A model generated the notes under the pieces. It was given only the letters and a program-made list of their open reading frames with translations. It did no database searches and was not told the DNA's origin. DNA of 64,000 nt from Halieaceae bacterium UBA5085 (GTDB lineage: Bacteria; Pseudomonadota; Gammaproteobacteria; Pseudomonadales; Halieaceae), in NCBI GenBank assembly GCA_002414665.1, contig DIAF01000039.1, positions 35,021 to 99,020 of the forward strand, read 5' to 3'. A program made the translations under genes and the position numbers. Below, piece by piece: positions 39,229-50,344 of the stretch (position 1 is its first letter; each line of letters opens with the position of its first letter).

Positions 39229-39267
39229 TACCAGGACGGAAAGTCTCCGCCGGAAAACCGGCGAGCC

Positions 39268-39873
39268 TCAACGGTCAATCGGCACGCGGCCCTTCATGAA
39301 GCGCTCCCGATTCTTGCGCTTCTGTTCCTCGCTCTTGCGCAACAGCACATAAACCGCACCGGTGCCGCCGTGCTGCGGCTGCGCGCTGTGATAGGCCTGT
39401 ACCATGGGCACTTCCTGCAGCCACACATGCACATGCCCCTTGAGCACGGCACTGCGCTCGCGCTCGGCCTTGCGTTCGCCCTTGCCATGGATCAGCAGCA
39501 CACTGCGCAGCCCCAGTTCATGGCATTGCTCAAGAAACACAAACAGCTCACGCCGTGCTACCGCTACCGTCATACGATGCAGGTCCAGCCGGGCCTCCTG
39601 CTCATAGCGCCCCTGGCGTAACTTGCGATACACGCCGTTCTGTACGCCCGGCCGCTTGAACTCGAGTACATACCAGGCGTCGAGAGGCTCTGCCTCGCGG
39701 TCGCTGAGCAGATTCCTGTCCGCCTCGCGCACACTGACCGCCGCCTGCCGGCGCGCCTCGACCGAGGTGTCACGGTCGTCAGCGCCCGGGGCGAGGGGCA
39801 CGCGCTTTTCGCGTTTCAGTGGCACGACATCGGCCACTTCCTGGAAAAACAGCTCGGATTCTTCGTCAGCCAT
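39268..39873 (-). CDS. smrA: Smr-domain endonuclease-like protein SmrA
   Basis: A 201-residue Smr/MutS2-C domain protein, a predicted DNA or RNA endonuclease. A basic N-terminal region (about 1-85) precedes the Smr domain with LDLHRMTV, VLLIHGKGER and HGGTGAVYVLLRK, where the LDLH and HGxG motifs form the nuclease core. It faces the PA4642-like gene tail to tail. E. coli homologues are SmrA/SmrB; SmrB cuts mRNA at collided ribosomes, but which subtype this is cannot be decided here. Confidence 0.85.
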   Translation of the reverse strand: MADEESELFFQEVADVVPLKREKRVPLAPGADDRDTSVEARRQAAVSVREADRNLLSDREAEPLDAWYVLEFKRPGVQNGVYRKLRQGRYEQEARLDLHRMTVAVARRELFVFLEQCHELGLRSVLLIHGKGERKAERERSAVLKGHVHVWLQEVPMVQAYHSAQPQHGGTGAVYVLLRKSEEQKRKNRERFMKGRVPIDR

Positions 39874-39956
39874 GGCTTCCCGCTCCCATGCAGTGCATCA
39901 TTATAGCGCGGCAGATCATCGGGTTTCACGCCAATCAACAAGAGGCCACGTTTTCT

Positions 39957-40691
39957 ATGGAAGGCAATCTTGCTCGCGGCGCGGACTACCTGTTCCGCGG
40001 CGCCCGCCTGCTCACGCACCCAGCACTGCGCCTGTTCGTCATCGTGCCCTTGCTGGTCAACGTGCTTATCTTCGCATCGCTGCTGGGCCTTGCGTTCAGT
40101 TTTCTCGACCGTACCATCAACGACTGGATGGCAGCACTGCCCGCCTGGCTGGCTTTTCTTGAGTGGGTCATATGGCCACTGCTGGTGGTCGTGTTCGGCC
40201 TGCTTGCCGGCTACACCTTTACCGCGCTGGCACTGCTGATTGCGTCACCCTTCAATAACCTGCTCGCCGAGAAGACCGAAGAACTCTTGACAGGGCAGCC
40301 CGTGGACGCATTGGAAGGGCCCCTGGCCGCCCTGTTGTCCGTGCCCCGAGCGGTGCTGCGGGAGCTGGCCAAACTGGCCTACTACCTGCCGATGGCGCTG
40401 CTGGTCCTGATTCTCAGTTTTGTCCCCGGCGTCAACCTGGCCGCGCCGCTGCTATGGTTCCTGCTGGGCGCCTGGATGATGAGCATCCAGTTTGTCGACT
40501 ACCCGGTCGACAACCACCAAATGGGGTTTGCCGAAGTGAAAGCGGCGGTAGCCCGCAAGCGCCTGAGCAGTCTCGGCTTCGGTGGCCTCGTCGCGCTGTG
40601 CGCCGGGATACCGGTGATCAACTTCTTTGTGGTCCCAGCGGCAGTGGTTGGCGCCACCCTGCTCTGGTGTGAGGAACTACGCGAGCAGTGA
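39957..40691 (+). CDS. cysZ: sulfate transporter CysZ
   Basis: Inner-membrane sulfate permease of 244 residues. ATG 39957 ([19 protein letters not shown]) is the natural start; the upstream in-frame part overlaps smrA on the other strand. Four to six hydrophobic segments and the conserved [24 protein letters not shown] and [17 protein letters not shown] blocks identify EI24/CysZ. Its 3' end overlaps the rhlB stop by 15 bp on the opposite strand. Confidence 0.92.
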   Translation: MEGNLARGADYLFRGARLLTHPALRLFVIVPLLVNVLIFASLLGLAFSFLDRTINDWMAALPAWLAFLEWVIWPLLVVVFGLLAGYTFTALALLIASPFNNLLAEKTEELLTGQPVDALEGPLAALLSVPRAVLRELAKLAYYLPMALLVLILSFVPGVNLAAPLLWFLLGAWMMSIQFVDYPVDNHQMGFAEVKAAVARKRLSSLGFGGLVALCAGIPVINFFVVPAAVVGATLLWCEELREQ

Positions 40692-42059
40692 CTCGGGCGG
40701 GTGGGTGCACTCAAGCCGCTCACCCAGTAGGGCTTCAATATCCGGCAGCAGGAAGGCATCGTCTTCGCTGGCGAAGCTGATGGACACGCCGGTGGCGCCC
40801 GCACGCCCGGTGCGACCGATGCGGTGCACATAGTCGTCCGGATCTTCCGGCAGGTTGTAGTTGACCACGTGGCTCACACCATCAACGTGAATGCCGCGGC
40901 CGGCGACGTCTGTGGCGACCAGCACCTTGATATCACCCTTCTTGAACTGGGCCAGCGTGCTGGTGCGCTTGGCCTGCGGAATCTCCCCGGAGAGGATTCC
41001 GCAGGAGACGCCCGCCTTGCGCAAGCGCTCGTGCAGCCTGCGCACCTGATCCCGGCGATTGGCAAATACAATGACGCTGGTAGCTTCCGGGCTGCGCACC
41101 AGATTGACCAGGAGACGATAGCGCTGCTCACTGCTGACCAGGTAGACCTTCTGGTCTACCGAGTCAGTGGCCACATGATCAGGCTCAATCTCAATCGTCA
41201 CCGGCTCCCAGGTCCACTGCTGTGAGAGGTTGATGATGTCCTGCGTGAACGTGGCGGAAAACAGCAGGGTCTGGCGGTTCTGCTTGGGAGGCGTGGCCCG
41301 CACAATGCGTTTCACCTGCGGAATGAAGCCCATATCCAGCATACGATCGGCTTCGTCGAGCACCAGAGTCTCGACGCGATCAAGGAACAGGTCGCGGCGC
41401 TGCATGAAGTCGATCAGGCGGCCGGGCGTCGCCACGACGAGGTCCACCACGTCGCTGTTCAGCCTGTTCAACTGCTTCTGGTAATCCATGCCGCCGATCA
41501 GCGTGACCACCTTCAGACCCGTGAACCGGGCGAGGTCCTCCGCATCAGCGGCAATCTGCATAACCAGTTCCCGTGTCGGCGCGATCACCAGGGCTCGCGG
41601 CTCGCCAAGGAAGCGCTCCCCTTCCTGCGGATGGCACAGCAGGTCGTTGAAGACGGTGATCAGGAAGGCGGCCGTTTTACCGGTGCCGGTCTGCGCCTTG
41701 CCGATAGCGTCGTGACCCTGCAGGGTATGCGGAAGGATCGCGGCCTGAATCGGAGAGCAGTAACTGAAACCGAGGCCCGCGATGCCGCGCATCAGTTCCT
41801 CGCGCAAGCCGAGATCATGGAAACGGGTTTTGCCCTCTTCCGGTTCTACCTGGAAATCATCCAGGCTCCAGGGCCTCTCGGGCGCAGGGGACCGGCGGGA
41901 GCGCTGTTTTCCCGACTTGCCCTGTCCGCGGTCACTGTGTCCGGGGCCGCGGGGCGGCTTGCCGTGCGTCGAATCACTACCGGAGGTTTCGGGAGGGGGA
42001 GGTGTGGTGGCGGCGCCATCAGCATTCTTGCCACCGCGGCCGAGTAGACTCTTGATCAA
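40677..42059 (-). CDS. rhlB: ATP-dependent RNA helicase RhlB
   Basis: DEAD-box helicase, a usual partner of RNase E in the degradosome. The 460 residues start with a disordered Pro/Gly/Arg-rich extension (about 10-68) that E. coli RhlB lacks but Pseudomonas RhlB has, then the Q motif (FSYCSPIQ), Walker A AQTGTGKT (122-129), [35 protein letters not shown] and, in the second RecA domain, [21 protein letters not shown] and HRIGRTGR. Convergent with cysZ. Confidence 0.93.
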   Translation of the reverse strand: MIKSLLGRGGKNADGAATTPPPPETSGSDSTHGKPPRGPGHSDRGQGKSGKQRSRRSPAPERPWSLDDFQVEPEEGKTRFHDLGLREELMRGIAGLGFSYCSPIQAAILPHTLQGHDAIGKAQTGTGKTAAFLITVFNDLLCHPQEGERFLGEPRALVIAPTRELVMQIAADAEDLARFTGLKVVTLIGGMDYQKQLNRLNSDVVDLVVATPGRLIDFMQRRDLFLDRVETLVLDEADRMLDMGFIPQVKRIVRATPPKQNRQTLLFSATFTQDIINLSQQWTWEPVTIEIEPDHVATDSVDQKVYLVSSEQRYRLLVNLVRSPEATSVIVFANRRDQVRRLHERLRKAGVSCGILSGEIPQAKRTSTLAQFKKGDIKVLVATDVAGRGIHVDGVSHVVNYNLPEDPDDYVHRIGRTGRAGATGVSISFASEDDAFLLPDIEALLGERLECTHPPESLLA

Positions 42060-42107
42060 AGTTGCTTCCTGTCAGGGTTCACGGACTTGCACAGTCTCAC
42101 AGGGGCG

Positions 42108-42722
42108 CTAGTCTAGCAGTTTTGTCCGGAACGTGCCGCTACCGGGATATAAACGCGCGAGATAGTAATCGGCACTGACCAGGCGCCCTCCCCCCATGAA
42201 CAACAGTGCCATCAGCATGATGAAATAGGTGGCCGCAAACTCGATGCCGTTGTTCAGCACCACGAGATTACCGTGCTCTGTCAGCCAGCTGAAGTTACCG
42301 TGTTCGCGCAGGAGATCGTGCGCAGTGCCGAGACGCACGGCGATGTCCTCTGCGCCGGAATCTGCAATCGCCGCCCAGCCGTTTTGCCAGTGCACTGTCC
42401 ACGCGGCGACCAGCATGGTCACCATCAGTGGCAGGGCAACCCAGCGCGTGGCAAGCCCGACAAGCAGCAGCAGTGCGCCGATGGCTTCGGTATAGGCGGC
42501 CAGGTGGGCCAGCAGCGCAGGGAACGGCAGTCCCAGCCCCCAATCCTCATTGGCGAACCATTCGATGGTGCTGTCCATGCCGGCGATTTTCTGCGTACCG
42601 GCCATCCAGAATACGGGCACCAGGTACAAACGCAGCGCCAATGGCGCCAGCCAGTCGACATGGCGCAAGGTGCCAAACACGCCGTTGTGCAAGCGGTAAT
42701 AAAGCCCGATCAGCCAATCCAT
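42108..42722 (-). CDS. DoxX family membrane protein
   Basis: A 204-residue integral membrane protein starting at ATG 42722 (MDWLIGLYYRLHNG). Pattern LALRLYLVPVFWMAGTQKIAGM followed by AAYTEAIGALLLLVGLATRWVALPLMVTMLVAAWTVHW is the DoxX core with four membrane helices. DoxX proteins are linked to redox and sulfur stress and to several maturation systems; none of the usual partners lies beside it, so no specific role is claimed. Between rhlB and the moeB-like gene. Confidence 0.82.
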   Translation of the reverse strand: MDWLIGLYYRLHNGVFGTLRHVDWLAPLALRLYLVPVFWMAGTQKIAGMDSTIEWFANEDWGLGLPFPALLAHLAAYTEAIGALLLLVGLATRWVALPLMVTMLVAAWTVHWQNGWAAIADSGAEDIAVRLGTAHDLLREHGNFSWLTEHGNLVVLNNGIEFAATYFIMLMALLFMGGGRLVSADYYLARLYPGSGTFRTKLLD

Positions 42723-42789
42723 AGTGCATTCTCTCCGGTGCGTGACAGTGTGACCCCACACTGGGCAAAAAGTTTGCCGCCGCAGCGTT

Positions 42790-43548
42790 TCAGCGCCTTG
42801 CCCGTGATCCGCAGTCCGGGCAATCCGGCTTCCGCTGCAGCCGCAGGCGGTATTGGGACAACGTGCGCAAATCCAGCATGAGCACTTCATCGCGCAAGGT
42901 TGGCAGGCCCGTGAGGTATTTCAGCGCCTCCAGCGACAACAGCGAGCCCAGCACGCCCACCACCGGCCCGAGTACGCCGGACTCGGCGCAGGCCTGCCGG
43001 TCGTCATCGGCGGCCGCCAGGGGGTACAGGCAACGGTAGCAGGCGCCGCCCGAGGGTGTATCAAACAGCGCCAGCTGCCCCTCCAGACGCACCGCCGAGG
43101 CCGACAACAGGGGCACCCCCATGTCCAGGCAGGCCCGGTTCACCGCGTAGCGCGTGCTGAAACGATCACTGGCATCAATCACCAGGTCCTGCCCGGCAAC
43201 CGCCTCCACCAGTGTCCTGCCCTGCAGATGCGTAGCGAAGGGCTGCAGTTGGATCGTGCTGTTCAGTGCCGCCAGGCGCCGCACCGCGGAGGCGGCCTTG
43301 TTCATGCCCAACGTGGTTTCATCGTGCAGTATCTGGCGCTGCAAGTTGCTCGGCTCCACCACGTCGCCATCGGCCAGCCGCAGGTGGCCGATCCCCGCCG
43401 CCGCGAGGTACAGGGCCGCCGGGCTGCCCAAGCCGCCAAGGCCAATAACCAGCACGCGGGCAGCCGCCAGTGCCTGCTGCCCGTCGATGCCGAAGTCCGG
43501 CAGCAGCAGTTGCCGGCTGTAGCGGGCTAGATCCGCGTCAGTCAGCAT
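42790..43548 (-). CDS. moeB: ThiF/MoeB-type adenylyltransferase (HesA/MoeB/ThiF family)
   Basis: E1-like enzyme that adenylates the C-terminal Gly of a ubiquitin-fold sulfur carrier (MoaD or ThiS). 252 residues from ATG 43548. Features: RYSRQLLLPDFG, ATP-binding GLGGLGSPAALYLA (about 36-49), EPSNLQRQILH with the Arg finger region, DASDRFSTRY, and two zinc cysteine pairs, CYRC and CPDC. Overlaps prmC by 11 bp, matching the Pseudomonas order hemA-prfA-prmC-moeB. MoeB and ThiF are hard to tell apart. Confidence 0.88.
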   Translation of the reverse strand: MLTDADLARYSRQLLLPDFGIDGQQALAAARVLVIGLGGLGSPAALYLAAAGIGHLRLADGDVVEPSNLQRQILHDETTLGMNKAASAVRRLAALNSTIQLQPFATHLQGRTLVEAVAGQDLVIDASDRFSTRYAVNRACLDMGVPLLSASAVRLEGQLALFDTPSGGACYRCLYPLAAADDDRQACAESGVLGPVVGVLGSLLSLEALKYLTGLPTLRDEVLMLDLRTLSQYRLRLQRKPDCPDCGSRARR

Positions 43549-44371
43549 GCCAGCAGCCACCGGTCACCCGCTCCTTGCCCGCCAGGTCACAGCGCGTGGC
43601 AACAGACTCGAAGCCATTCTCCCGCAGCAGCTGTCGCACCGCTGCGGCTTGCTGGTGACCGTGTTCAAGCAACAGCCAGCCGCCGGCGGCAAGGTGGGCC
43701 GGCGCGGCCGCGCAGAGCTGTGTGAGGTCGTCAAGCCCATCCTCACCGGCAACCAGTGCGCCGACAGGCTCGAAACGCACATCACCCTGTGCCAGCCAGG
43801 GACTGCTGCTCTCTACATAGGGCGGATTGCTGACAATCAGCGCGTGGCGTGAACCCTGCAGCGCCGCAAACCAGTCAGACTGCAGGCAGCGCACCCGGCC
43901 CGGACACAGCCGCGCGACATTGTCCTCTGCCACCGCAAGGGCCGCGCTGGAGCGATCCAAGGCAGTCAGCTGCCAGCCGGGACGCTCCGCCGCCAGGGCG
44001 ATGGCGATGGCCCCGGTGCCAGTGCCGAGGTCAAGCACGCTGGCGTCGGGGGGCAATGGCAATGACAGGGCCCATTCAACCAGCGTCTCGGTCTCCGGAC
44101 GGGGGATCAGCGTGGCATCGGTCACCCTCAGCGGCAGCGACCAGAACTCGCGCTCACCGGTCAGGTATGCGACCGGCTCACCCGCGCGACGACGGGCCAG
44201 CAGGGCTGTGTAGCGGGCGGCCTGTGCGGGGGCCAGTTGCGCATCGGGCCAGGCGTAAAGCCAGCTCCGGGGCTTGCCCAGCACATGGGTGAGGAGGATT
44301 TCGGCATCGCGGCGCGCACTGTCACCCGGCAGGTCGTTGCCGGCACGCAGGAAGGCGTCGACCGTCAGCAT
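43538..44371 (-). CDS. prmC: peptide chain release factor N5-glutamine methyltransferase PrmC
   Basis: Methylates the Gln of the GGQ motif in release factors RF1 and RF2. 277 residues: helical N-domain (1-80) and SAM-dependent domain with [16 protein letters not shown] (motif I) and the catalytic NPPYVE. The start overlaps the prfA stop by 7 bp, so enzyme and substrate are made from one transcript. Confidence 0.96.
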   Translation of the reverse strand: MLTVDAFLRAGNDLPGDSARRDAEILLTHVLGKPRSWLYAWPDAQLAPAQAARYTALLARRRAGEPVAYLTGEREFWSLPLRVTDATLIPRPETETLVEWALSLPLPPDASVLDLGTGTGAIAIALAAERPGWQLTALDRSSAALAVAEDNVARLCPGRVRCLQSDWFAALQGSRHALIVSNPPYVESSSPWLAQGDVRFEPVGALVAGEDGLDDLTQLCAAAPAHLAAGGWLLLEHGHQQAAAVRQLLRENGFESVATRCDLAGKERVTGGCWHAD

Positions 44372-45456
44372 TGGTGTGCCGCCATGGCCGCCAGCTGATC
44401 CGCCTGGTACTCCTGACGTAGCGGGCCGATGACCGCGTCGAGTTCCCCCTGCATCACCTCGTCAAGCTTGTACAGTGTCAGGTTGATGCGGTGGTCTGTG
44501 ACGCGGCCCTGCGGAAAATTGTAGGTGCGGATGCGATCGGAGCGATCCCCGGTACCGACCAGGTTGCGACGCTGTTCGGCCTGCTCCGCCGCCTGCTTGT
44601 CCTGCGCGGAGGTCTGCAGCTTTGCCTGCAACAGGGACATGGCCCGGGCGCGGTTCTTGTGCTGTGAGCGTTCATCCTGGCATTCGACAACAATGCCGCT
44701 GGGCAGGTGTGTGATGCGCACAGCGGAGTCGGTCTTGTTGACGTGCTGGCCGCCTGCACCTGACGCCCGGAAGGTGTCGACGCGGATATCCGCCTTGCTG
44801 ATGGCGCCGACCGCGACCTCGTCGGGCTCCGGCATCACCGCTACCGTACAGGCAGACGTGTGGATACGGCCCTGGGATTCGGTTTCCGGCACGCGCTGCA
44901 CGCGATGCGCACCGGATTCGAACTTGAGGTGGGCGTACACATCCCGCCCCTCCACAAGACTGATGATTTCCTTGAAGCCGCCGTGCTCTCCCGGACGCTC
45001 TGAAAGGACCTCGATTTTCCAGCCCATGGTCTCTGCGTAACGACTGTACATGCGAAACAGGTCGCCGGAGAAAATCGCGGCCTCATCGCCGCCGGTTCCG
45101 GCGCGAATCTCGAGGAACACGTTACAGGAATCCTGGGGGTCGCGCGGCAGCAGGAGTGCCTGCAGCTCCAGCTCCAGGGCCTCCAGGCGCGCCGTGCCGC
45201 TGGCGATCTCTTCCTCCGCCATGGCCACGATGTCTGCATCCGCCTCCTGCAGCATGCTGCGCGCCTCATCAAGATCGGCGCGCACGCGGCTGTACTGGTG
45301 GTAACAACTCACCACCTCTTCCAGTTCAGCATACTCGCGGGAAAGTTCCCGAAAGCGGTTCTGGTTAGCGATAGTCTCGGCGTCTCCGAGCAATGCAGAG
45401 ACCTCCTCGTGGCGATCGGTGAGGGCATCCAGTTTGGTCAGCAGGGAAGCTTTCAT
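44365..45456 (-). CDS. prfA: peptide chain release factor 1
   Basis: Class I release factor for UAA and UAG stops. 363 residues with the GGQ loop [22 protein letters not shown] (G-G-Q in the catalytic loop), the stop-codon recognition region around [18 protein letters not shown] (the PxT-like position) and the C-terminal [13 protein letters not shown]. Start overlaps hemA stop by 4 bp; part of hemA-prfA-prmC. Confidence 0.97.
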   Translation of the reverse strand: MKASLLTKLDALTDRHEEVSALLGDAETIANQNRFRELSREYAELEEVVSCYHQYSRVRADLDEARSMLQEADADIVAMAEEEIASGTARLEALELELQALLLPRDPQDSCNVFLEIRAGTGGDEAAIFSGDLFRMYSRYAETMGWKIEVLSERPGEHGGFKEIISLVEGRDVYAHLKFESGAHRVQRVPETESQGRIHTSACTVAVMPEPDEVAVGAISKADIRVDTFRASGAGGQHVNKTDSAVRITHLPSGIVVECQDERSQHKNRARAMSLLQAKLQTSAQDKQAAEQAEQRRNLVGTGDRSDRIRTYNFPQGRVTDHRINLTLYKLDEVMQGELDAVIGPLRQEYQADQLAAMAAHQC

Positions 45457-46826
45457 TGCAGGGTTCGGTCGACTCGGGATTGGGCTGCCGGTGCAGAGGT
45501 GGCAGCACTGGCGTCCTCCACAGATTCCGGGCGGTTCGCGCCGGGGGCGCTGTGCACGGCATCATCCAGACCGAGCAGGCGACGGGCGCCTGCCAGCAGA
45601 TCCTGGCGCCCTTCGGCACTGGCCCGCTTGAGGCCGGCAGTGGGCGCGTGAATCAGCTTGTTGGTGATGCCGCGCGCCAGCTGGGCGACGATCTGCTGCG
45701 GGTCATCTCCGCGGGCCAGGGCGCGCAGGGCGCGCTGCAATTCCAGCTCGCGAATAGATTCCGCCATGTCTCGGTACTGGCGCACGCTGTCCACAGCGGC
45801 GAGGCTGCGCAGTTCCTCGAGATACTCGCTGACGCCGGCCTCGATAAGCTGGTCGGCCTTGCGCGCCTCCGTCTGGCGGCTGCGCAGGTTCTGTTCCACG
45901 ATATCGCGCAGATCATCCACAGTGTACAGATAGACATCGGGCAAATCCGCCACCTGCGGCTCTATATCCCTCGGCACCGCGATATCCACCATCAGGACCG
46001 GACGGTGCTTGCGCACCTTGATGGCCTGCTCAACGGCACCCTTGCCGAGAATCGGCAACTGGCTCGCGGTCGAGGTGATAACGATGTCTGCATGTGGCAA
46101 GTGCGCGGGAATCTCGGCCAGCAGCACCGCCTCCGCACCGAATTTCTGCGCCAGCTCCCGCGCACGCCCCAGAGTCCGGTTGGCAATCACGATACGTCGC
46201 ACGCCCGCTTCCAGCAAGTGCCGCGCTACCAGCTCGATGGTCTCTCCCGCGCCGACCAGCAGCGCATCGCACCGGCTCAGGTCGGAGAAAATATGGCCGG
46301 CGAGGTCCACGGCGGCGTAGGCTACCGACACAGGGTTTTCGCCGATTGCGGTGTCGGTGCGGACCCGCTTGGCGAGGGCAAATATTTTCTGGAACAGACG
46401 GCCCATATCCGCGCCGATGGTGCCCGCTTCCATTGCTACCGCATAGGCGGACTTCAGCTGGCCGAATATCTGGGGCTCTCCCAGCACCATGGAGTCGAGG
46501 CCACTGGCCACCTTTACCATGTGGCGCAGCGCATCCGCCGCTTCGTAGTGATAGGCCGCCCGGCGCAGCTCGTCACGGGACAAGTGATGGTAGTTCGCCA
46601 TCCAGTCCACCAGCTGCGCGGACTTCTCCGCGCAGCGGGATGCCTCGGGCACGATGGCGTAGAGCTCGGTGCGATTGCAGGTGGACAGAATCACGACTTC
46701 ATCGAGCCCCGCGTGCTCACAGGCATGCTCCAGCGCTTCCGTCACCTGCTCCGGCGCAAACGCCACGCGCTCACGCACCTCGACGCCAGCCGAGTTGTGG
46801 TTGATTCCGAGGGCAATGAGATTCAT
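45453..46826 (-). CDS. hemA: glutamyl-tRNA reductase HemA
   Basis: First enzyme of tetrapyrrole synthesis by the C5 route, reducing Glu-tRNA with NADPH. ATG 46826 ([23 protein letters not shown]) gives 457 residues. The active-site cysteine is in [37 protein letters not shown] (NADPH) and the [10 protein letters not shown] motif are conserved. The C-terminal dimerisation helix is followed by an Ala/Pro-rich tail. Divergent from the TPR lipoprotein gene, 228 bp apart; I saw no convincing promoter pair in that gap. Confidence 0.96.
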   Translation of the reverse strand: MNLIALGINHNSAGVEVRERVAFAPEQVTEALEHACEHAGLDEVVILSTCNRTELYAIVPEASRCAEKSAQLVDWMANYHHLSRDELRRAAYHYEAADALRHMVKVASGLDSMVLGEPQIFGQLKSAYAVAMEAGTIGADMGRLFQKIFALAKRVRTDTAIGENPVSVAYAAVDLAGHIFSDLSRCDALLVGAGETIELVARHLLEAGVRRIVIANRTLGRARELAQKFGAEAVLLAEIPAHLPHADIVITSTASQLPILGKGAVEQAIKVRKHRPVLMVDIAVPRDIEPQVADLPDVYLYTVDDLRDIVEQNLRSRQTEARKADQLIEAGVSEYLEELRSLAAVDSVRQYRDMAESIRELELQRALRALARGDDPQQIVAQLARGITNKLIHAPTAGLKRASAEGRQDLLAGARRLLGLDDAVHSAPGANRPESVEDASAATSAPAAQSRVDRTLQ

Positions 46827-47054
46827 AGCGCGCGAGGGGCTCCGGAGGGGTGGCGGGCCGGGTAGACGCCGTAACCCGAACCACATCCTGTCTCGTCAGC
46901 CCGTGATTCTACCAAGATATGCGCTGAATGACAGGCATCTTGTGTGACCGACGCTGAAGATACCGCCTGCGATCCGCATTACACCACTTGGGATTCAGCC
47001 CCTGAGTGTGTCACTATTACTGCCTCACGCCGGATACCGATACCTGTCCTGACC

Positions 47055-48794
47055 ATGCTCCGACTCTTGCTGACAAGTGCGCTCCTGCTGGCGCTGGGGG
47101 GCTGCGCGTCCACCTCTCCCGCTACGCCGAGCAAGGAACCGGCGGACGCCGCTGTCGCGCCCGTTGACGTCGCAGACCCTCCGGAGCGCGCCTTTCCGGC
47201 CGAAAGCCTCTACCCGCTGCTGCTGGCCGAGTTTGCCCTGCGCCGCAGCGACTACGACACCGCGCTGACTACCTACCTGGAACAGGCCCGGCTGCTGCGG
47301 GAGCCTGCGATCAGCGCTCACGCGACGCACCTCGCCCAGTTCATGAAGCGCGAAACCGAGGCCTACGAAGCGGTGAGTCTCTGGGTCGAGCTTGACCCGG
47401 AAAGCCCGGAGGCCAACAACACGCTGGCGACTCTACTGATCCGCAAGGGTCATCCGGCGCAGGCGGTACCGCATCTTGCGGTGGTCGCGCGCAACGAGTT
47501 GCGCACCAGCTTCCCCATGCTGCTGAGCGGCTTCCGCGAGCTGCCAGCCACCGAAAAAGCGGCACTCGATGACGCCGTGGACACCCTGCTGGCCGAACGC
47601 CCGGAGGATACCGGCCTGCTCCTCACGCATGCCCTGATTCGCGACGAGCTTGGTGATACGGCAGGCACCCGCGCTGCCCTGGAGCGCCTCCTGGCGCTGG
47701 AACCCGGGCAGACCCAGGGACTCATGCTGGACGCCAAGTTACGCCTGGAAGCGGAGGAGGAACGGCCGTTCCAGCGCATCGAAGCGGCGCTTGAAGAGCA
47801 ACCGGACAACAGCGTCCTGCGCCTCCAGTACGCCCGTCTGCTGACCCGCTCCGACATCACCGCCGCGCGTCGCCAGTTCGAGATTCTCTCGGCCCGCTCC
47901 CCCCGCGACGGCGACCTGCTGCTGTCCCTGGCCCTGCTCAATCAGGATGCAGGCGACACGCTGGCCGCCAAGGCCTACCTGAGACAGGTGCTGGCGCTGG
48001 AACAGCGGGTCGACGAAGCGAACTACTATCTGGGGCGCATCCTGGAGCAGGAAGGGCGCCCCGAGGAGGCGATCGCCGCTTATACACAAGTCGAGGACCC
48101 CGGCAGCCGGGAGTTCTTCAATGCCCGCGGACGCGTCGGGCGCCTGCTGATCGAGCAGGGCAACATCAGCGAGAGCGCCGCTTTCTTCGACCAGCAGCGG
48201 GCCAGCTACCCCACACTGGCGGAGCAGCTTTTCGCGCTCGAGTCCGAGTTGCTGACCCGGGCCAACCTGCTGGAGGCAAGCCTGACGCTGCTGGACCAGG
48301 CCCTGGCCACGCTGCCGGATGCCGCCTCCCTGCGCTACAGTCGCGCCATGCTGCGCGAGCAACTCGGCGATCTGCACGGAATGGAGGCGGACCTGAGGCA
48401 TATCCTGCAGGACAACCCCGACAATGCCACGGCGCTGAACGCACTGGGTTACACCCTGAGCAACCACACCAACCGCTACACGGAGGCCGAGCAGCTCATT
48501 TCCCGCGCCCTGACACTGGCCCCCGAGGAACCGGCCATCCTGGACAGCATGGGATGGGTCCTGTTCCGGCAAAACCGGGCGGAGGAGGCCCTGCACTATT
48601 TGCAGCGGGCCTGGACGGGACTCAAGGACCCCGAAGTCGCAGCGCATCTTGGCGAGGTGCTCTGGACCCTGGGTCGCGAGGATGACGCCACCGCAGTCTG
48701 GCGCAATGGGCTGCAGCTGGATCCAGAACACGGCACCCTGCTGGAGACACTACAGCGCCTGCAGGTGCCCCCTGCCCGGCTCGAAGGCGAGTGA
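47055..48794 (+). CDS. TPR-repeat outer-membrane lipoprotein (PA4667-like)
   Basis: A 579-residue lipoprotein encoded between hemA and lolB, as PA4667 is in Pseudomonas. Start ATG 47055 gives signal peptide MLRLLLTSALLLALGGC with lipid-acceptor Cys at 17. The rest is a chain of tetratricopeptide-like helices (from about residue 55 to the end); clearest are repeats around ALNALGYTLSNHTNRYTEAEQLI and AEEALHYLQRAW. TPR solenoids bind proteins; its partner and role are unknown to me. The stop overlaps the lolB GTG (GTGA). Confidence 0.82.
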   Translation: MLRLLLTSALLLALGGCASTSPATPSKEPADAAVAPVDVADPPERAFPAESLYPLLLAEFALRRSDYDTALTTYLEQARLLREPAISAHATHLAQFMKRETEAYEAVSLWVELDPESPEANNTLATLLIRKGHPAQAVPHLAVVARNELRTSFPMLLSGFRELPATEKAALDDAVDTLLAERPEDTGLLLTHALIRDELGDTAGTRAALERLLALEPGQTQGLMLDAKLRLEAEEERPFQRIEAALEEQPDNSVLRLQYARLLTRSDITAARRQFEILSARSPRDGDLLLSLALLNQDAGDTLAAKAYLRQVLALEQRVDEANYYLGRILEQEGRPEEAIAAYTQVEDPGSREFFNARGRVGRLLIEQGNISESAAFFDQQRASYPTLAEQLFALESELLTRANLLEASLTLLDQALATLPDAASLRYSRAMLREQLGDLHGMEADLRHILQDNPDNATALNALGYTLSNHTNRYTEAEQLISRALTLAPEEPAILDSMGWVLFRQNRAEEALHYLQRAWTGLKDPEVAAHLGEVLWTLGREDDATAVWRNGLQLDPEHGTLLETLQRLQVPPARLEGE

Positions 48795-49402
48795 CACCGC
48801 CGTACACCCCCGCGCTGCGCCTTGCCCTCCTGTGTATGGGGCTGTGGCTGGCCGGCTGTGCCACCACACCACCGCCGATCCCGGACAGCCCCTGGCTGCA
48901 ACGGTCGCAACAACTGGGCGCGCTCGATGACTGGTCCGCCACCGGCAAGATCGCCGTGCGCAACGGCGAGCAGTCGGAATCCGCCAGTCTCAACTGGGAA
49001 CAGCAACAAAGCGACACCACGGTGCAGCTCAGCGGCCCTCTGGGGCTACAGGCCACCGAGCTGCGCAGTGACGGTCGCACGCTCGCAGTGTGGCAGGGGG
49101 AGTCCGTGCGGCTGTTCGACCTGTCGACACCGGATGTCATGGCTCAGGAGACGGGCTGGGACCTGCCGCTTGCGGCCCTGCCGCACTGGCTCAAGGGCAT
49201 TCCTGCTCCGACTCCAGCACCCGATGTGCTGGACATCGCCGACGACCTGCTGCAGACCCTGCAGCAGGCGGGTTGGCGGATCCGCTACGAGCGCTACCAA
49301 CAGGTGGGGATTTATTTCCTGCCTACACGATTGACCCTTGAGCGCGGTGCCACCCGTGCCAAAGTGATCATTCAGCACTGGCGTGCAGGCCGCGAACGAT
49401 GA
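48791..49402 (+). CDS. lolB: outer-membrane lipoprotein receptor LolB
   Basis: Accepts lipoproteins from LolA and inserts them in the outer membrane. 203 residues from GTG 48791, which overlaps the TPR gene stop. Lipobox LWLAGC (Cys at 23). Mature domain has DDWSATGKIAVRNG, LSGPLGLQATELRSDG and LPLAALPHWLKGIP, where the exposed Leu-rich loop is the membrane-anchoring element of LolB. Overlaps ispE by 4 bp. Confidence 0.93.
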   Translation: MTPPYTPALRLALLCMGLWLAGCATTPPPIPDSPWLQRSQQLGALDDWSATGKIAVRNGEQSESASLNWEQQQSDTTVQLSGPLGLQATELRSDGRTLAVWQGESVRLFDLSTPDVMAQETGWDLPLAALPHWLKGIPAPTPAPDVLDIADDLLQTLQQAGWRIRYERYQQVGIYFLPTRLTLERGATRAKVIIQHWRAGRER

Positions 49403-50229
49403 GCGCCAGCGTGGCCCTGATATCGCCGGCCAAACTGAACCTGTTTCTGCACGTTACCGGCCGGCGCGAGGACGGCTATCATACCTTGCAGACCGTATTC
49501 CAGCTCCTGAACTGGGGAGACAGGATGACGTTCACCGCCAACGACAGCGGCAGGGTCACCCTGCACATGCCAGGTAGCGAGGTGCCCCTTCAGGACAACC
49601 TGATCCTGCGCGCCGCACAACTGCTGCAGCGTGGTACACTGGGCGCCGCAATTACCTGTGACAAGCAGATTCCCATGGGCGGCGGGCTTGGCGGGGGCTC
49701 CTCCAACGCGGCGAGCACACTGCTGGCGCTGAACCGGCTGTGGCAGCTCGACATGAGCCTCGACACCCTGCAGGCGCTCGGTGCCTCCCTGGGGGCGGAC
49801 GTGCCGGTGTTTGTTGGCGGTCACAGTGCCTGGGCCGAGGGCATCGGCGAGGTCTTGACGGCGATCCACTTGCCAGAGGCCTGGTACCTCATCCTCAAAC
49901 CCCGCTGCGCGGTGCCCACAGGGGAAATTTTTTCCGACCGGGAATTGACACGAGACAGCCTGCCGATCACAATGGCCGCCTTTTTTCAGGGGGTACACCG
50001 CAACGACTGTGAACCGGTTGTTGTTGCGCGCTACCCTGAAACAGGTGAAGCGCTCAACTGGCTTCGGCAGTTTGCCGAGCCCCGACTGACCGGCACCGGG
50101 TCCTGTGTTTTCGCCGCGTTCGGCACACGGGAAGAGGCGCAGGCGGCACAGCGTGAAGTGCCCGGGAAGTGGGGCTCTTTCGTTGCACAGGGCGTCAACG
50201 AATCACCTGCACTGAGGGCACTGGCCTGA
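49399..50229 (+). CDS. ispE: 4-diphosphocytidyl-2-C-methyl-D-erythritol kinase IspE
   Basis: GHMP kinase of the MEP isoprenoid pathway. 276 residues starting [27 protein letters not shown]; the ATP loop is [15 protein letters not shown] (about 90-105) and the third motif [10 protein letters not shown] lies near the C-terminus. Starts in the ATGA overlap with lolB. tRNA-Gln begins 17 bp after its stop, so the tRNA is probably on the same transcript. Confidence 0.96.
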   Translation: MSASVALISPAKLNLFLHVTGRREDGYHTLQTVFQLLNWGDRMTFTANDSGRVTLHMPGSEVPLQDNLILRAAQLLQRGTLGAAITCDKQIPMGGGLGGGSSNAASTLLALNRLWQLDMSLDTLQALGASLGADVPVFVGGHSAWAEGIGEVLTAIHLPEAWYLILKPRCAVPTGEIFSDRELTRDSLPITMAAFFQGVHRNDCEPVVVARYPETGEALNWLRQFAEPRLTGTGSCVFAAFGTREEAQAAQREVPGKWGSFVAQGVNESPALRALA

Positions 50230-50246
50230 AGTTTACAACGAATTAT

Positions 50247-50321
50247 TGGGGTGTCGCCAAGTGGCAAGGCACCGGGTTTTGATCCCGGCATTCGTAGGTT
50301 CGAATCCTACCACCCCAGCCA
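50247..50321 (+). tRNA. tRNA-Gln (anticodon TTG)
   Basis: A 75-nt cloverleaf with genome-encoded CCA. Acceptor TGGGGTG pairs with CACCCCA, the anticodon arm CCGGG-TTTTGAT-CCCGG carries TTG for CAA codons, and the T arm GTAGG-TTCGAAT-CCTAC is perfect. It sits between ispE and prs, the conserved place in pseudomonads. Confidence 0.97.
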
Positions 50322-50344
50322 TATCCCCCCAGGAGAGAAGTGCC

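Noticed and set aside
39228..39267. GCCGG-AAAA-CCGGC as a terminator between the PA4642-like gene and smrA
   Set aside because: A hairpin is present but no T-run follows on either strand, so termination cannot be supported.
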